Assembly (NCBI GenBank): GCA_036872755.1
Contig: JAVHNS010000013.1
Coordinates: 806,001-870,000, forward strand
DNA: 64,000 bases
Source: Orbilia blumenaviensis
Taxonomy: Eukaryota; Ascomycota; Orbiliomycetes; Orbiliales; Orbiliaceae
Direction of reading: 5' to 3'
Part shown: positions 25,648 to 37,539 of the stretch, one piece after another
How positions within the stretch are numbered: position 1 is the stretch's first letter
Layout: every line of letters begins with the position of its first letter
Position numbers and translations under genes: made by a program
Notes under the pieces: model-generated
The model's database searches: none
Told to the model about the DNA's origin: nothing
The model's input: only the letters and a program-made list of their open reading frames with translations

Positions 25648-27687
25648 ATGATGCATCGCAGGAAATTCTTTTCGACAATAGTGAGCTCGGGATTGCTCCT
25701 AATACCCTTTGCACGCGGACAATTTCCTGGGAAGAATACAGTAGACGGCGGGGAAGGTAGTGGATTTGACTTAGCAACTGCCGTTCAAGATTTTTCTTCT
25801 CCAACCGAAACCACACCAGCCTCTGGCACTTGCAATAGCCCCGTTCAGCTTGTCGGGTTATCGTCTGATGGCCCGTACATACCCATAAATATTGATGGTG
25901 AGGGCCCTTATAACCTGGCGATTTCTTACGAAGAAGAAGAGACATACATTTTCTCCACAAAATTTTGCCGGGAGGTATTCCAGGCGGCAGACCCGGAGAG
26001 GTGTTTCGCCATAGGCAGTTCAGGTGGGATCGTCTCCGATATCGATGGCGACAAGAATATCATAAACCCGGGCGAAGGCGAAGGCGAGATTAAAGTCAAA
26101 TACGCTACTCTATTCAGAGAAGTGAGGATAGGGGCCGAAAGTGAAAATGTGGTTTTCCAAAATTACCCTACAAGAGTCATCGAAAGCTTTGAAGCCGAAG
26201 GCTCAGGTCAAGAATATTTGGAATCCATATTTGGATCAGGTGAAATTCATGGAATTATCGGATTGAAGAATAGCGGGGATTTTATCCGAACTCTCTCTTC
26301 AACCTGTAAAGGATCGGGCTGGGGAATAAATATGCGACCTGGATCGTTCTTCTCGTTCGGAGGAATCGATGTTCAAGCCAGTTCAATCGGGACGAACGAC
26401 ACGAGCAATGTGGTAAAATTAACATCCATATATACCGGGGAGATTAGACCAATTACTACTAATCTCCCTAGTTCCCCAAACAATACATTCAAGAAACACG
26501 TTAAGTTAGATTCGATGGCCCCGTTCAACGTCGTTCCGAGCGATATCAGGGGGGCCGTCCTAGGCGGGTTGGCAGCTAGCTCGAGCGTGGACATTGAAAT
26601 AGCCGGGGTCACCTTCAACATACCATGGGCATCTCTTGTTAACCTCAAAACTAAAACACCTTTTCGAGACGATACATTAGTGCTCGGGGCGCCTTTTTTC
26701 GAACATATATATGCCGCTGTGCTCCCTAGTCAGCGACAGAATATTTTCTTTGCTATGGATACTGGTCCAGGGACCAAAAATTTCAAGCCTTTCTCTGAAA
26801 TAACGAATTTAGATTCCACAAAGACACAGCCCGAGAGCTCCCCGAGTGGCAGTTCGACTAGTCAGCCTTCGGGACCGACCAGCCCAAACAGCCGAGTAGA
26901 TAGCTCTAATGACAACGAGCCGAATGGATCCCCTGCTATGGTGAAGTCCAATAGCAACAATATTGGCGCGATAGTTGGAGGGGTTGTTGGTGGCGTAGCG
27001 GTGCTTATCCTAATTATCGTTGGAGCGTGCTGCTTCTACCGTCGCCGCAAGCTTATGAAGGGTAGTCCACGCGGTGTTGAGAAGGAATATGAAGCCGACT
27101 TCGACGCGGAAATCGGCCACCATGATGGATTCTTCCCACAGTTCAAAGAGTCCGGATATGCCACCCTTCCAACCCCGCCGCCCCCGCCAGGACAGACAAG
27201 GCCCCAGATTCCATCACTAATGCTAGAGTCACCTACCAATCTTCAATACGACAGCCAGACAGAATATACCCCATCTCTTCACCCTTACCATGATGACTCG
27301 CCCTCTCGGTCTCTCAATGTCACACCTCTTCCACCACCGGCCCAGACGCCTATATTAACCATCCCATCAGCTCCAGAAAGGCGTCTTTCTATAACGCCTT
27401 CCCTCTCAATCGAACCGTCTTCGCCTCTATCCCGTAACGTGAGCGCAGCCTCGCGCCAAAATTTCCCAAGCATAACGCAATTACAGCGTAACAGATCAAA
27501 TGTCCGGGCAGTACCAGAGGAAGAAGACGATTACGATGTCGTCAGTATGGTTTCTGGGCCAACGTATCATAATCCTATATTAGCCTCACAGGAAGCGGCA
27601 TCATCAGCACCGCGGCTACCTTTTATGCATCGATCATCAGAAAACGATAGGGGTATGGGAATGACAGATAGAGGTGCTGGCCTATAA
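25648..27687 (+). CDS. Type I membrane protein with non-catalytic pepsin-like ectodomain
   Basis: Single-exon 679-residue ORF. An N-terminal hydrophobic segment after MMHRRK and ending near FARGQ is a signal peptide. Residues about 60-390 follow the layout of a pepsin-like aspartic protease (PINIDGEGPYNLAISY..., a central GIIGL segment, then VLGAPFFEHIYAAVL near the end). The catalytic motifs are gone: the first DTG site reads SYEEEE (about residues 92-98), and at the second the Asp is kept (D288) but the motif is DSM. A Ser/Pro/Asn linker leads to one transmembrane helix at about 438-460 (GAIVGGVVGGVAVLILIIVG), a stop-transfer YRRRK and a 215-residue Pro/Ser-rich cytoplasmic tail. I infer a surface receptor- or adaptor-like protein rather than an enzyme; the fold call rests on pattern recognition only. 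Confidence 0.72.
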   Translation: MMHRRKFFSTIVSSGLLLIPFARGQFPGKNTVDGGEGSGFDLATAVQDFSSPTETTPASGTCNSPVQLVGLSSDGPYIPINIDGEGPYNLAISYEEEETYIFSTKFCREVFQAADPERCFAIGSSGGIVSDIDGDKNIINPGEGEGEIKVKYATLFREVRIGAESENVVFQNYPTRVIESFEAEGSGQEYLESIFGSGEIHGIIGLKNSGDFIRTLSSTCKGSGWGINMRPGSFFSFGGIDVQASSIGTNDTSNVVKLTSIYTGEIRPITTNLPSSPNNTFKKHVKLDSMAPFNVVPSDIRGAVLGGLAASSSVDIEIAGVTFNIPWASLVNLKTKTPFRDDTLVLGAPFFEHIYAAVLPSQRQNIFFAMDTGPGTKNFKPFSEITNLDSTKTQPESSPSGSSTSQPSGPTSPNSRVDSSNDNEPNGSPAMVKSNSNNIGAIVGGVVGGVAVLILIIVGACCFYRRRKLMKGSPRGVEKEYEADFDAEIGHHDGFFPQFKESGYATLPTPPPPPGQTRPQIPSLMLESPTNLQYDSQTEYTPSLHPYHDDSPSRSLNVTPLPPPAQTPILTIPSAPERRLSITPSLSIEPSSPLSRNVSAASRQNFPSITQLQRNRSNVRAVPEEEDDYDVVSMVSGPTYHNPILASQEAASSAPRLPFMHRSSENDRGMGMTDRGAGL

Positions 27688-29066
27688 TCGCGCTTCTCTT
27701 TCCTTTTTCTTTCCTTTCCCCCCTTCTTTTCCTTACAAATATCTGCAAATCGTGGATGATATGACCACCAAAAGCGGCAGGAGCCTCACGTTTCATTAAT
27801 GACTATGAATCATACAGGGAATCCCCATTTCACTCGTTGGACGATATTGAGTAATGTTTCTTTATTTATTTTTGCTCCCCTTGCTAAAAAAGCGGGCGGT
27901 CACATCCGGTATAGCTGGCGTTAGGGAACCCTTTTTGTGTATATCCCTCTTATTTATTTTACATTCTATCTGTATATATTTTCCAGGGCATCCACAGAGC
28001 CGGATATCCCTGATCATCACTTTTTTCCTTTAATGTCCGATGATATCAAATGGTTCGTCACCAAAGCACTCGTTTTTTATATTATTTGTTTCCAACAAGC
28101 AAGATACCCCGGCGGGGCACGTTTCCTCTCGCTATCACCATTATATTTTTAGCAGAAGCTCACGAATATCAGAATATGTATTGAGAAAATGCGATATCAT
28201 ATGGATAATCTGTTTTTATTAATTAATTCTAGCTGCACACGGGCGTAGACTTTTTGTTCCCCGTCCCGGGTAGTTTTTTTTCAACATGCAATGCAAGCTA
28301 TACTCCGAAAACTCCTAGCTAGACAAGGTTGGTCTCGGAATCCAGCCTCAGCATACCTAGTGGTCAAGACAAGCTTGCAAGGGCCAGGACCCTTGTGAAC
28401 AAACGTATAATCCCGCAATATATTAATATCTTTGACCAGGCTAGGTTCGTAAATGCATAAACCTCTTTCCTGCAAAGCGCAACAAAAACATCGATTCCAA
28501 ATGCATCAAACATCTAAAAGCGCTAATACCGTTTGCACAAGCAGATTTTAAAGACAACATACCCTTCAAAATTGCTGGTTGGAAATTCTAGAAGATGGGG
28601 GGGGGGGGGGTTGGGCAGCTGAAGGATTTGTATGAGGCTGTACAATCTGATACATTTGAACGTCGCTGAAGCTCTGAACGAGCGGGATAGAAGGGTGAAA
28701 TACACGTATGTCAAACAGGGTATATTCTACCAAATCGGGATAAAAGAAGTATGGACAAGCGGCTGAGATCTAGACAGAGGGGACAGCTCAAAAGGAACAC
28801 CACTACCGTCGAGCATCAAGCTATCCTTGAATCAAGAAGAGAGGATAGTGAAGAAGGGTATTCGACCAAATACGTTTCAGGACTAAAGAAGCAGTCCCTG
28901 CTCCGGGCGGATGATGACAAATAAACGATTGTGTTTGCTGTAGGGTGAGGTCAAGCTGTACGCAGGTGGGGCTCCACGCCAAAAAAATATGTATGCATGG
29001 AACCGAGACTAACGCCCCCACAGTTTCTCGGGCGCCCTCTTCAATTGCCATTGGCTTCCGCTTCGA
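27688..29066. other. Convergent intergenic region
   Basis: 3' flanks of the membrane-protein gene and ARP1. It has a C/T-rich stretch straight after the stop at 27687 and a 14-G run at 28597-28610. The open stretches in it show no domain. Confidence 0.6.
28597..28610 (+). repeat. G14 homopolymer
   Basis: Fourteen consecutive G residues followed by TTGGG. Long G runs are rare in otherwise AT-rich DNA and could form a quadruplex on the plus strand; they are also prone to sequencing error. Confidence 0.85.
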
Positions 29067-30766
29067 TCATGAAAACTTCGTGTGAATAATTTCAGGATTC
29101 TCATGCCAATCGTCGATACTAACCCACATCTGTAAAAATATTCCTAAATTAGCATATCTGCACCTATAACTTTTGCAACTATCAAACCTCGCATAGAGGC
29201 ATGTCTTGTCCTCCAAAAACCCCACAACCGAGATGCAGCAACAAAAACGCCACAAAACATGGAATACGGATTTCATTCCCCGTAAGTGCAAAAGAAACGA
29301 AAGAGGAGGGGACAAAAGATATACCTTTCTGAAAGTACTCAGCCCAGCCAAAATACTTCCACCTATCCACGTGCTGTATTTCCTTTCTGGTGGTGCTGTT
29401 ATCCTAATCTTCATTTCTTTGACTGCAAGACGGCGCATCTCAGTAAGAAGACGGTCACCGAATCCTAGAGTTTTCGATTTGAGTTTAGCCCGAAGTTACT
29501 ATTTTAAAAAGAATGCTAGTAGACGAGATGCCAGCACAAGTACATGCAAAGCACGTACCTTTCGTTAACGTTGATCCACCTGATAGGATGATATTTCCGT
29601 AAAGGGCTTTTCTCAGGTCCATATCCGTTCGCGATATCGCATCTACCAAAATTTGGTGGATGCCTTGGTACTCAAGCCCGATGATCTCGGGGTCGAAGAG
29701 TATCTCCGGGGCCCTGAACCGTTCGGCACCAAGCTAAAACCCAGAAAATTATTAGCCATTCCTCCATTGATGGCTCGGGGCGTAAGCCTAGCCATACCTT
29801 TAGAATATTCCCATCCGGCAGTTTATAGTCTTCAATTTTGCCAACACCACCGCCAGCCCATTCCTTTTCCTCCTTCTTTGGATCCAGGGCAATGTAACTA
29901 GACTTCTCTTTGATCTGTCTGACAACCTCCTTTTCGGCAGATGTATGAAAGACAGCTCCAGACTTTCTTAATAGCGTCTGTAGATGCTCTGTAACATCCC
30001 TTCCGGCGACGTCTATCCGCCTTACGGCCGAGGGAACTGCAAACCCTTCGTATACTGGAACAGCGTGGGAGACCCCGTCGCCAGAGTCGAGAACTATACC
30101 GGTTGTACGACCTGATGCGTATCTATCAATGGGCAATTCTGCTGTTAGATTCTTGATAGTCCAGTCCTTATGTAGACAACAACGCCAGCTGGAGCCCTTA
30201 CAATGACAACACTGCCTGCACGCTCGTAAAAAGCGCAGGGACATTGAACGTCTCAAAGAATATCTGCGCCGCCATATCTCGATTCGCGCGCGGGTTTAGC
30301 GGGGCCTCTGTGAGAAGTACTGGATGCTTAAACAGTTCTAATTAGCCACCTTTTCTATACGGCTCCGTGCAGACCTTCCACAATATCTCGGCACGAAAAG
30401 CCCAAAACATAGCTCCCATATCTCCCATAGCAAATAATTCAATTAAAGATCCCCTACCTCCTCCGATAACGTCTTCAGTTCATCGCTGTACACATACTGC
30501 CATATTCTCTCCATGTCGTCCCAATCTGTGACAATTCCATGCTCCAGTGGATACTTGATCTTTAGTAGGCCGCGTAGATCCTGCGCACGAGAACCGATAA
30601 ATACGTCGCCTTCTAGAGCGCCGGCGAGGACGCGTGGATGCTTAGGACGACCGACGAAGGAGTTGAAGAAGCATTTCGGCGTGTCTTCGCCTGCGAATCC
30701 GGCCTTGATGGTACCGGACCCATTATCGATGACCACCGGCTGATTGAGAAGGGAGTCGAGCACCAT
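29067..30766 (-). CDS. ARP1: Actin-related protein Arp1 (centractin), dynactin filament subunit
   Basis: Forms the short actin-like filament of dynactin that links dynein to cargo and supports nuclear migration in hyphae. Six exons: 30766-30458, 30326-30202, 30122-29798, 29733-29559, 29464-29325, 29129-29067, giving 378 residues, the usual Arp1 length. Visible actin-fold motifs are the N-terminal phosphate loop [30 protein letters not shown], the second phosphate loop [12 protein letters not shown], and the adenosine region [16 protein letters not shown]. The end, [15 protein letters not shown]...TKFS, separates it from conventional actin, which ends in KCF. All introns are GT-AG. The gene lies downstream of the zinc-knuckle gene on the same strand, 564 bp apart, with no sign of functional linkage. 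Confidence 0.96.
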
Positions 30767-31330
30767 GATGGGCCGGTGAGGGTCAGGTAATTGGTGATAG
30801 GGGTGGTCGATGGAGGGGAGTTATCTATTGTGGGAGAGCTTGAGGGCAGTTGGAGCTTCAAGCTTGCCTGTTTGCTAGCAAAGTGGAGCTCCACGTTTCC
30901 AACATTATCTCAACACAACGTGGGATAATCGATAATGCGCTAAACCACATGTTTACGGTGATGATATTTCATCGAGTAGAAGTACAAATGCATATTTTCA
31001 CGGATTTCGTAGGTAGTATATTGAGCCGTCAGAAGCCAAGATTGAATTGTCATGTTTATTATTCATTTTATTGTTTGCAAGCAATACTAAAAGGGGCGCT
31101 GGGTGGTAGTTATAGTACACAACGAGAACCAGAGCTGGAGGTCGCAAGACCATGGGTATTATTATACAGAGCTATTGTAAAGCGAAAACTAAAGTTTATG
31201 CCTAGATGAAAATGTGTCTCAAGTGCCTGTGTGGTTCGCTGGCAGTGGTTTATGCCACTATCTTGATAAATCGGCCTCGCTAATGTGGAAGATAAGATTC
31301 AATTTCATGCAAGGGAAGGGCTCACTACAA
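30767..31330. other. Spacer between ARP1 and the zinc-knuckle gene
   Basis: About 560 bp holding the ARP1 promoter and 5' UTR and the 3' UTR of the upstream zinc-knuckle gene. No gene is seen. Confidence 0.6.
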
Positions 31331-33692
31331 CTAATGTTTCCCTCCGCGTTTCCCTCTAAAGAAGCCTCTCCCTCTGCCGCCACGGCCGGAGTTTCTCCGG
31401 TGCGGCGGCGGCGGGGGTGGTGGCGGCTCAAGAGGTCCAGGGGGAGGTCCCGGTGGGAGAGGAGGCTGGCTGGAACTTTGCACACTAAGCTGGATAGATC
31501 CAGGAAGACTCCATCCACCACCACCAGCGGACGTATTCCCTTGACCATAATGATTCTGGGGCTGGGGTGGCGGCGGTGGAACAGCATGATAACCTTGGTT
31601 TCCGCGGTGGGTTGCCTGATTCCCTTGGCCACGTGGGAAATCCTGGGGGCGATCCCTATAGCTTCCTCGATCCTGTCCATAGCCACCGACGCGATCACCG
31701 AAACTTGGCCGCCGAGGACTGCGGCTTCGTTCGCGACGGGAATGGTCAGGGCGATAGTGATGATCATTTCGGCCACCAGCCCGCTCTGCAAAACGACCAC
31801 CAGATGGTGGTCCTTGATATCGGGTAAAGCTGGCACCACCCCTATCATCTCGAGAATCTTGTCCAGGGAAAGTACGAGGCAAGTTCATTTGGATATGTGG
31901 CCTGGGGTTTCCGCTAGGGCGGGATGGTGCTCCGAACCTGTGCTGCTCGAGATAGTCTCTCTTGATATTTGAATCAGGAATAGCGGTTTTCACCGCCTGT
32001 ATCCTGGCTTCAAACCAACCGGGCTCGCTATCATCAGCAATTTCAAATTTCGCCTTACCGTTTCGTTTATGCTTAGATTCCATATTCATTGTTGTCCACT
32101 TAGAAGCAGCCTTCGCATTCCAAATAGAAGTAGTAGGGATCTCTAATCTTCTCTTCCCAAAGCTAGGACAGTCATCGCCAAAGTGATCATCATCCCCACA
32201 CTCATAGCAGGCCATAGGGATTTTGGATGCCTTTTTAATAGGCTTTGTAGATTGAGGCGGCATAATTCGCCATATTTCGAAGTCCTTCTGGCCAACCGGG
32301 ACGTTGAAAATGGGCAAGTCCGAAACCTTCTTGTTGGCCGATGTTTTATATGGGCAATTGAAGCTAAAATGCTGGTCCAAGGTGTCGCATACATCACACT
32401 AATAACTGTTAGTAAGAAAATTCCGCGTCATTGACTTCAGAGATACGGACCTTAAGCTTATCACATCGTTCGGTAAGGTGTGGTTCCATACAAACGTCGC
32501 AAATCTTTCGCTTCTTAGGCGATTCCTGAGACTGGAGATCCACTAGGGCTTTCTGTGCTGCTGCTGAGCCCGATATATCAGGCGTGAAGAGTTTTCGATA
32601 GTCCTCATGCAGCAGCGGCGGTAGCGGCTGCCTCACATAATATTTTTGCTGGTATGCCCAGATATCTGTGTCAACGGACGAAACTGATTCACCATCAGAT
32701 ACCACCCCGTCGTCGTCGTCATCCTCATCCTCCTCGTCGAACCGGATAATACCATCCTCCTCATCATCGTCAGAAGCACTTTCACCCTCATCACTCTGGT
32801 CGCCTGCACCATCCCCAGCAGTGTGTGCAGGATGATTGGCGTTTGTGGTTGAGAGCCCGTCTGTAGGGTCAACCGGATCACTTATGAGGTTAATGACTTC
32901 AACTGCACCTTTTCCATTTGAGCGGTTAGGAGACGACGTCGGGCTAATGCCCTTTAATGTTTGAGCACTCTCAGACGAGTTTTGAGTAAGCCCAGGTATC
33001 GAATAATCGACGACTTTAACTTTGCCTAAACTAATGGACTCGGCCAGGGGCATACGCGTAATCTTTGCGACTCCCAATGTGGCTCTGGCGGATTTCCCCA
33101 GCTTTAGACCAGCTGACACCGCAATCGCACCATTTGACTTTGTAACATCGGGTTGATCTGTGGATGGTCTATTAAAGGGCTCAGGGACCTTCTGTTTCTT
33201 TGATCTACCCTTGGATATTATTTCCTCATCCGACGACGATTCAATAGTGATGACTTGGGGTTCGTCGTTACGTTCGGGATCCTCATCCCCAGTATCATCC
33301 TGAAGGTTTAGTGTAATCCCTGAGTCGTCCATCATATCGCTATCGTCATCACTATCGCTCGAGCCATCATCCGGGTATGCCCGTTTCCTGGTTTCCTGAC
33401 CATGTTGCGCCAAGTTTTCTGTATACAATTTCGCAGAGTTCTCCATAGGCTGGGCTACGACTGGTTGTTCTTCAGTAGGCGGCAGTTCTGAAAGACCCGG
33501 GATGGTCTCTGTTGGAAGAGTATCGCCGTCACCGGTGAGGTCCATAATCTCAGGCGGTGCATTTTCCATACGTGTCTCCCGATTGCCCTTAGTGGCTTCG
33601 ACGATTTGAGGCGATGTTTCTTCTGGGATTGGTAGGCCAACGTTTGTCGCGCCGTTATCGACGGTTTCCGCAGGCGCTTGAGGTTCTTCCAT
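31331..33692 (-). CDS. CCHC zinc-knuckle RNA-binding protein, Air1/Air2-like
   Basis: Two exons, 33692-32451 and 32398-31331, phase 0 (donor GTCCGT, acceptor ATTAG), give 769 residues. The first 390 residues are acidic and disordered, with runs of Asp/Glu and a hydrophobic-acidic patch VITIESSSDEE that could bind SUMO. Three knuckles follow: CDVCMEPHLTERC at the end of exon 1, CDVCDTLDQHFSFNC at the start of exon 2 (residues 415-429), and canonical CYECGDDDHFGDDC (478-491). The C-terminal 200 residues are rich in Arg, Gly and Pro and end in RGG-type repeats (GGRGRGFFRGKRGGKH). Air proteins are the RNA-binding part of the TRAMP polyadenylation complex that feeds the nuclear exosome. Yeast Air1/2 have five knuckles, so orthology is probable but not proven. 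Confidence 0.8.
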
Positions 33693-36600
33693 GTTTGGTT
33701 AATATTCAGTCGCGTTCAGTCGCCCTGTTACAAGCGATCTCCTGCGGTGCCAATGGCAGAAATGGCACGGTGATAGTTAGATCGCGCTTTTGATGGAGGA
33801 AGGAGGTTGAATCTAGTGATGCGTATGATTTTGTACCGCGGCGTCGGGTGTTGTGGAAATGAATTCTTCTGCCGCACTGTCGTACAATGCTCTGTGCGCT
33901 GAGAGACCTTTGAGTGCGGCATGAAAATACCACACAACACATACTTACAAACTCAAGTAACATATCGATCCAAGAAGACTCGAATCCGTTACCAAGACTA
34001 TCGACTCCAAACTATAGATACACAAGTATCTGTTTCCAACGGCATTAGGGCGCAGTTCAACCCGTGAGACCTCCGAGCTGAGACTAGAATCAGAGGTGTT
34101 TACACTGAAGGACCCACCAAAACATCGTTCAGATCCGTAATCTTTACGTGGTTTGGACAAACCCCGGCCAGCTTACGAGACCAGGCCAGATAGAATATTT
34201 TACGAATTAGGCCCAAACTTTAAGGTATAGGACCGACTTGAAAGGACCTGAATTATATATTTTAAACGGCTCTATCCCGCAACTGTTAGCCCTAGACATA
34301 GTTTGGCGTTAAATTCTGCCCGCTTTCGGCCTGGTGGCTTTGTGGTGAATTACGAGAGCTTTAGAATATAGCTGAGGTTATAGTCTAAACCGGCCTTTCA
34401 TCTAATTACCGAAATTTTATATATTTACAACATCGTAAGTTAATGCCCCGGAATCTTTTCCACAATGGATTGAGCTCAATTTGAAGCCAATTGCAAGCTG
34501 CTTTGGGTCAGTTAGATCTCTAAACAAACAGACAATCCCGCAGCTGATATCATAGCCGGGTGCAATCCTTAGGGGAAATTATTGACGCGGCTCTACTAGC
34601 GGCTGCTAGCCTATGCGCGTGAATAGTAATAGCCTGCGAATTTAGATATCTGGCGTCAGCCGGTAACACATGCTTGTAACCAGGCTCAGCCCAGGCCTCT
34701 CGATCCACCACCCCCGGTTATCCGGGAGCCATATAGGCATGTATACATTAAGTTATCAGTAATTTAAACTAATTCATTTTGGGGATACTGTTCTCTACTA
34801 CAAAAATCCGGGGGTGATTTTGCGAGTCCGGTGCTGGCCAGACAAGCGACTATTTATCCTGGAGCCTTATATTACATATGTCAGCTGCCTGTATAAGTAA
34901 TTAGTTTGCGATACGACCAGATTCCCGCCTCAGACAACTGAATCATGGCTCGCCACCTCTAGCTCAGACTAAATCGAAAACTACAGCTGCTGTATACTAG
35001 AACTATGGCGCGATTCTTACGAGAAACCAAGCATTTTATATCTATATCACTCGTAATATTATTCAATTAAGGTGGAAGACGAAGCTGGCGATATATATCT
35101 CAGTTTGTTACTATTACCACATTCGCCGATCGATGTGACGGCCCGAGACGGTCGCTATCATGATATCACCAGCTTCTAAAGCATAGCTTAGGCCACCGAC
35201 TCGACTGGGGCATTCTCGAAGAATATAAACCTATTGAACTATTTTTGGACATATATCTGGTGCTCCAAAATCCAAGGGACTGGTTCCTTGTTGTCATAAT
35301 TCCATGCATGTCATGTCGCTCACAAAGTTATCAGTGAACCTTGACATGCAAGCATGGGTAGGCATACCGTGGGAGATCGACCCGCCCCCTCGCGGTCGGA
35401 GCTCGGCAAGGCCCCATCCGCTTTTTTATAAATTTATAAATTTGCAGATGGATTGTTGACTGACTATTACTCTCTCATTATGTGAATATGTGAAATTTCT
35501 GATGTAATTTGGTAATGTTGTGGCAGTCATCAAGCCATTATCAGATCCCTCGACTCCCCCGCGGTCGGAGCCTTAGAGCCCATCCAATGAGACATCACGA
35601 ATCCTGGATCCGGTTGTGTCGCGGGCTTCACAATTATCTAAGCACGTCGTACTCGATTACCCCTCAAGCCGACCAAGATGCGCATCTGTTCCCTATGACG
35701 CCATCCACGGGCCTCCGGACCGACCACGTAACGTAATTCTCAAATTTAAATCCTAAGAATTATTCACATTTATAAAAATATTTATAATTTTTGAAGAAAA
35801 CGTTCGGAACAGAATAAATCTCTCGCAACTTCTATTTCACTAATTTAATTCCTCAAAAGGCTAACAACCCAGCCTGGCGTGACCATGTCACAGTCACACC
35901 CCAACCGTAATTGCATAAAAAAGTTCCGGAGGGGTCGGTTAAAGTTTACCATCGGCCGTTGGACGTCGGTGGTCGGTCTCCTGTTCGGCTGAAAGCGACG
36001 AACCCCAATGAGCTAAAGTCGCTAAGCTAAGGGAAAAATTTTTCCTCGATCTTGGGATCTTTCGCACTGACAAGAAAGGCTGTGCCAGGGAAATAAAAAA
36101 ATACTCATGCAAACGCCCACGCGGGCTAAAGAGAAGACAAGGAAGAAAAGAGAAGAAAAAGAAAGAAAGAAAGAACGAAAGGGAAGAAGAAGCAGGCCAT
36201 CGAAGGCTGAGAGTCGTTTGGTTACCCAATACATGAGCATAATGTAATGTACACTTCGACTGTGCTGGCCGATGCATTGTTGCAAGGAACATTATCGATA
36301 CGTATGGATCCTTTTTGGGCGAAGCCTAAAGCAGCGTCAGGTGGTACACGTTGTCGCCTGGAAATCGAAAAACCTGGAAAACGTGTTGCGTTGCCGACGA
36401 TCCAGCGGCCTGGCTGATCTCATTTCGACGGCGAATGATATAATTTCCCGTCAAGCTCAGGCCACTTGACACTCTTCATTAGATAATTCTATCACGGCTT
36501 GAGAGTAATTATCTACCGTTGATTCATGGATTCACAAAGTGCACAGGATCAGATCTTTTTGGTTTGGCAAAATGAGCAGAATGTATTCAATTCTCCAAAG

Positions 36601-37068
36601 AAACGTCAATGGCAATAACTAAGTAGTCCTCCTCGAAGGAGAAAGATTAAACGCCATATGGACATGCTAAAAGTACTTCATAAGGAAAGAAAAATAATAA
36701 GTCCAACATAAAATGTTTATCAAAGAAAACTCCAATCCCAAGTATCCGAACAAATAGTGACTCCCCGAACTTTTTTGTGGTTTTCAGCCGTGATAAAACA
36801 AAAGGAACGCCAGCGGTAAGGTTGTGTTTTTTTTTTTGTGTGTGTGACAGTTGTCCAGGAGCCGTGAATCGAGACCGTTAAACCCTTCTTTTCATTGAAC
36901 TCAGAAAGCGAGGCCATGTCGAGATGGGTATCCAATGTAGTATTAAAACAAGTGTATATAAACGCCTGTTGTTCTCCCCGTATGAAAGCATAAAATATTG
37001 GCAGCGTTGGGTATAAGAGGTCGAGCCGAAAGAAAAGTTATTAAAGACCTCCACCGTCTAACTCGTAT
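33693..37068. other. Long AT-rich intergenic region
   Basis: About 3.4 kb. The part from 34150 to 35900 is strongly AT-rich with no credible ORF, as in decayed or RIP-affected DNA. Two GC-rich islands at about 35374-35421 and 35544-35588 are similar to each other (see findings). A near-pure polypurine tract lies at 36128-36193. No gene is called. Confidence 0.55.
36128..36193 (+). repeat. Polypurine tract
   Basis: About 65 bases made almost only of A and G, including GAAA repeats. It lies in non-coding DNA upstream of nothing recognisable; triplex- or H-DNA-forming potential is an inference. Confidence 0.8.
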
Positions 37069-37539
37069 TTAATGTCGTCCAAAGTTGCGGATCTTATTGA
37101 CAATCCTGTCGGCATTGGAAGCAATCGATCGACTCGAGTATCCGCTGTGATGCGAGCTTTCTGAGACCCTTCGGACTGATCCTTCCAGGCTGACTCTGTC
37201 CTCCTCAGCTTCGCTGTCGTGGCCTTCCTCCTCGTGGGGAACAATGTTTCCGGCGCCACCACGGCCAACGGTGTACATTGGGGCAATGGAGTCGCGGCGG
37301 AGCTTGTCGCGCTGAAGCTCTTCGTCGAAAGAGAACATTGCACGCTCTGAGGCTGCGTGGGCATTACCGACACCACCGCGGCCACCGTAGAATGGGCGGG
37401 CCTGTGGCTTGATGTCGTGGTTCTTAGCCTTGGGAGCCGCGACTTCGGCAGCAGTAAGCTTGCGATAGTTGCCGGCGCCGCCAATGCCGGTGTGGTAGTA
37501 GGCGGTCTGTGGAGCTGGTTCGTAGGTGGTGAAGCCCAT
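37069..37539 (-). CDS. DUF3602 / Par32-like protein with GRGGxGN repeats
   Basis: Single-exon gene of 156 residues. The hallmark is three copies of a glycine motif: GIGGAGNY (about 18-25), GRGGVGNA (about 53-60) and GRGGAGNI (about 92-99), the first preceded by YYHT. The C-terminal third is Ser/Glu-rich (RVSESSHHSGYSSRS), a likely phosphorylation region, and ends with a basic helix NKIRNFGRH. Yeast Par32/Amu1 of the same family is TORC1-controlled and inhibits ammonium transporters Mep1/Mep3. Whether the short filamentous-fungal proteins share that role is unknown. The intronless ORF starts at the first Met, and MGFTTYEP...YYHTG fits the family N-terminus. Confidence 0.85.
   Translation of the reverse strand: MGFTTYEPAPQTAYYHTGIGGAGNYRKLTAAEVAAPKAKNHDIKPQARPFYGGRGGVGNAHAASERAMFSFDEELQRDKLRRDSIAPMYTVGRGGAGNIVPHEEEGHDSEAEEDRVSLEGSVRRVSESSHHSGYSSRSIASNADRIVNKIRNFGRH

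Noticed and set aside
29672..30256. Apparent frame break in ARP1 around 30122-30326
   Set aside because: The odd N-terminal text of this open frame is intron sequence; GT-AG introns at 30123-30201 and 30327-30457 restore a complete, normal Arp1.
31214..31972. 252-residue plus-strand ORF
   Set aside because: Antisense shadow of the Arg/Gly/Pro-rich tail of the zinc-knuckle protein.
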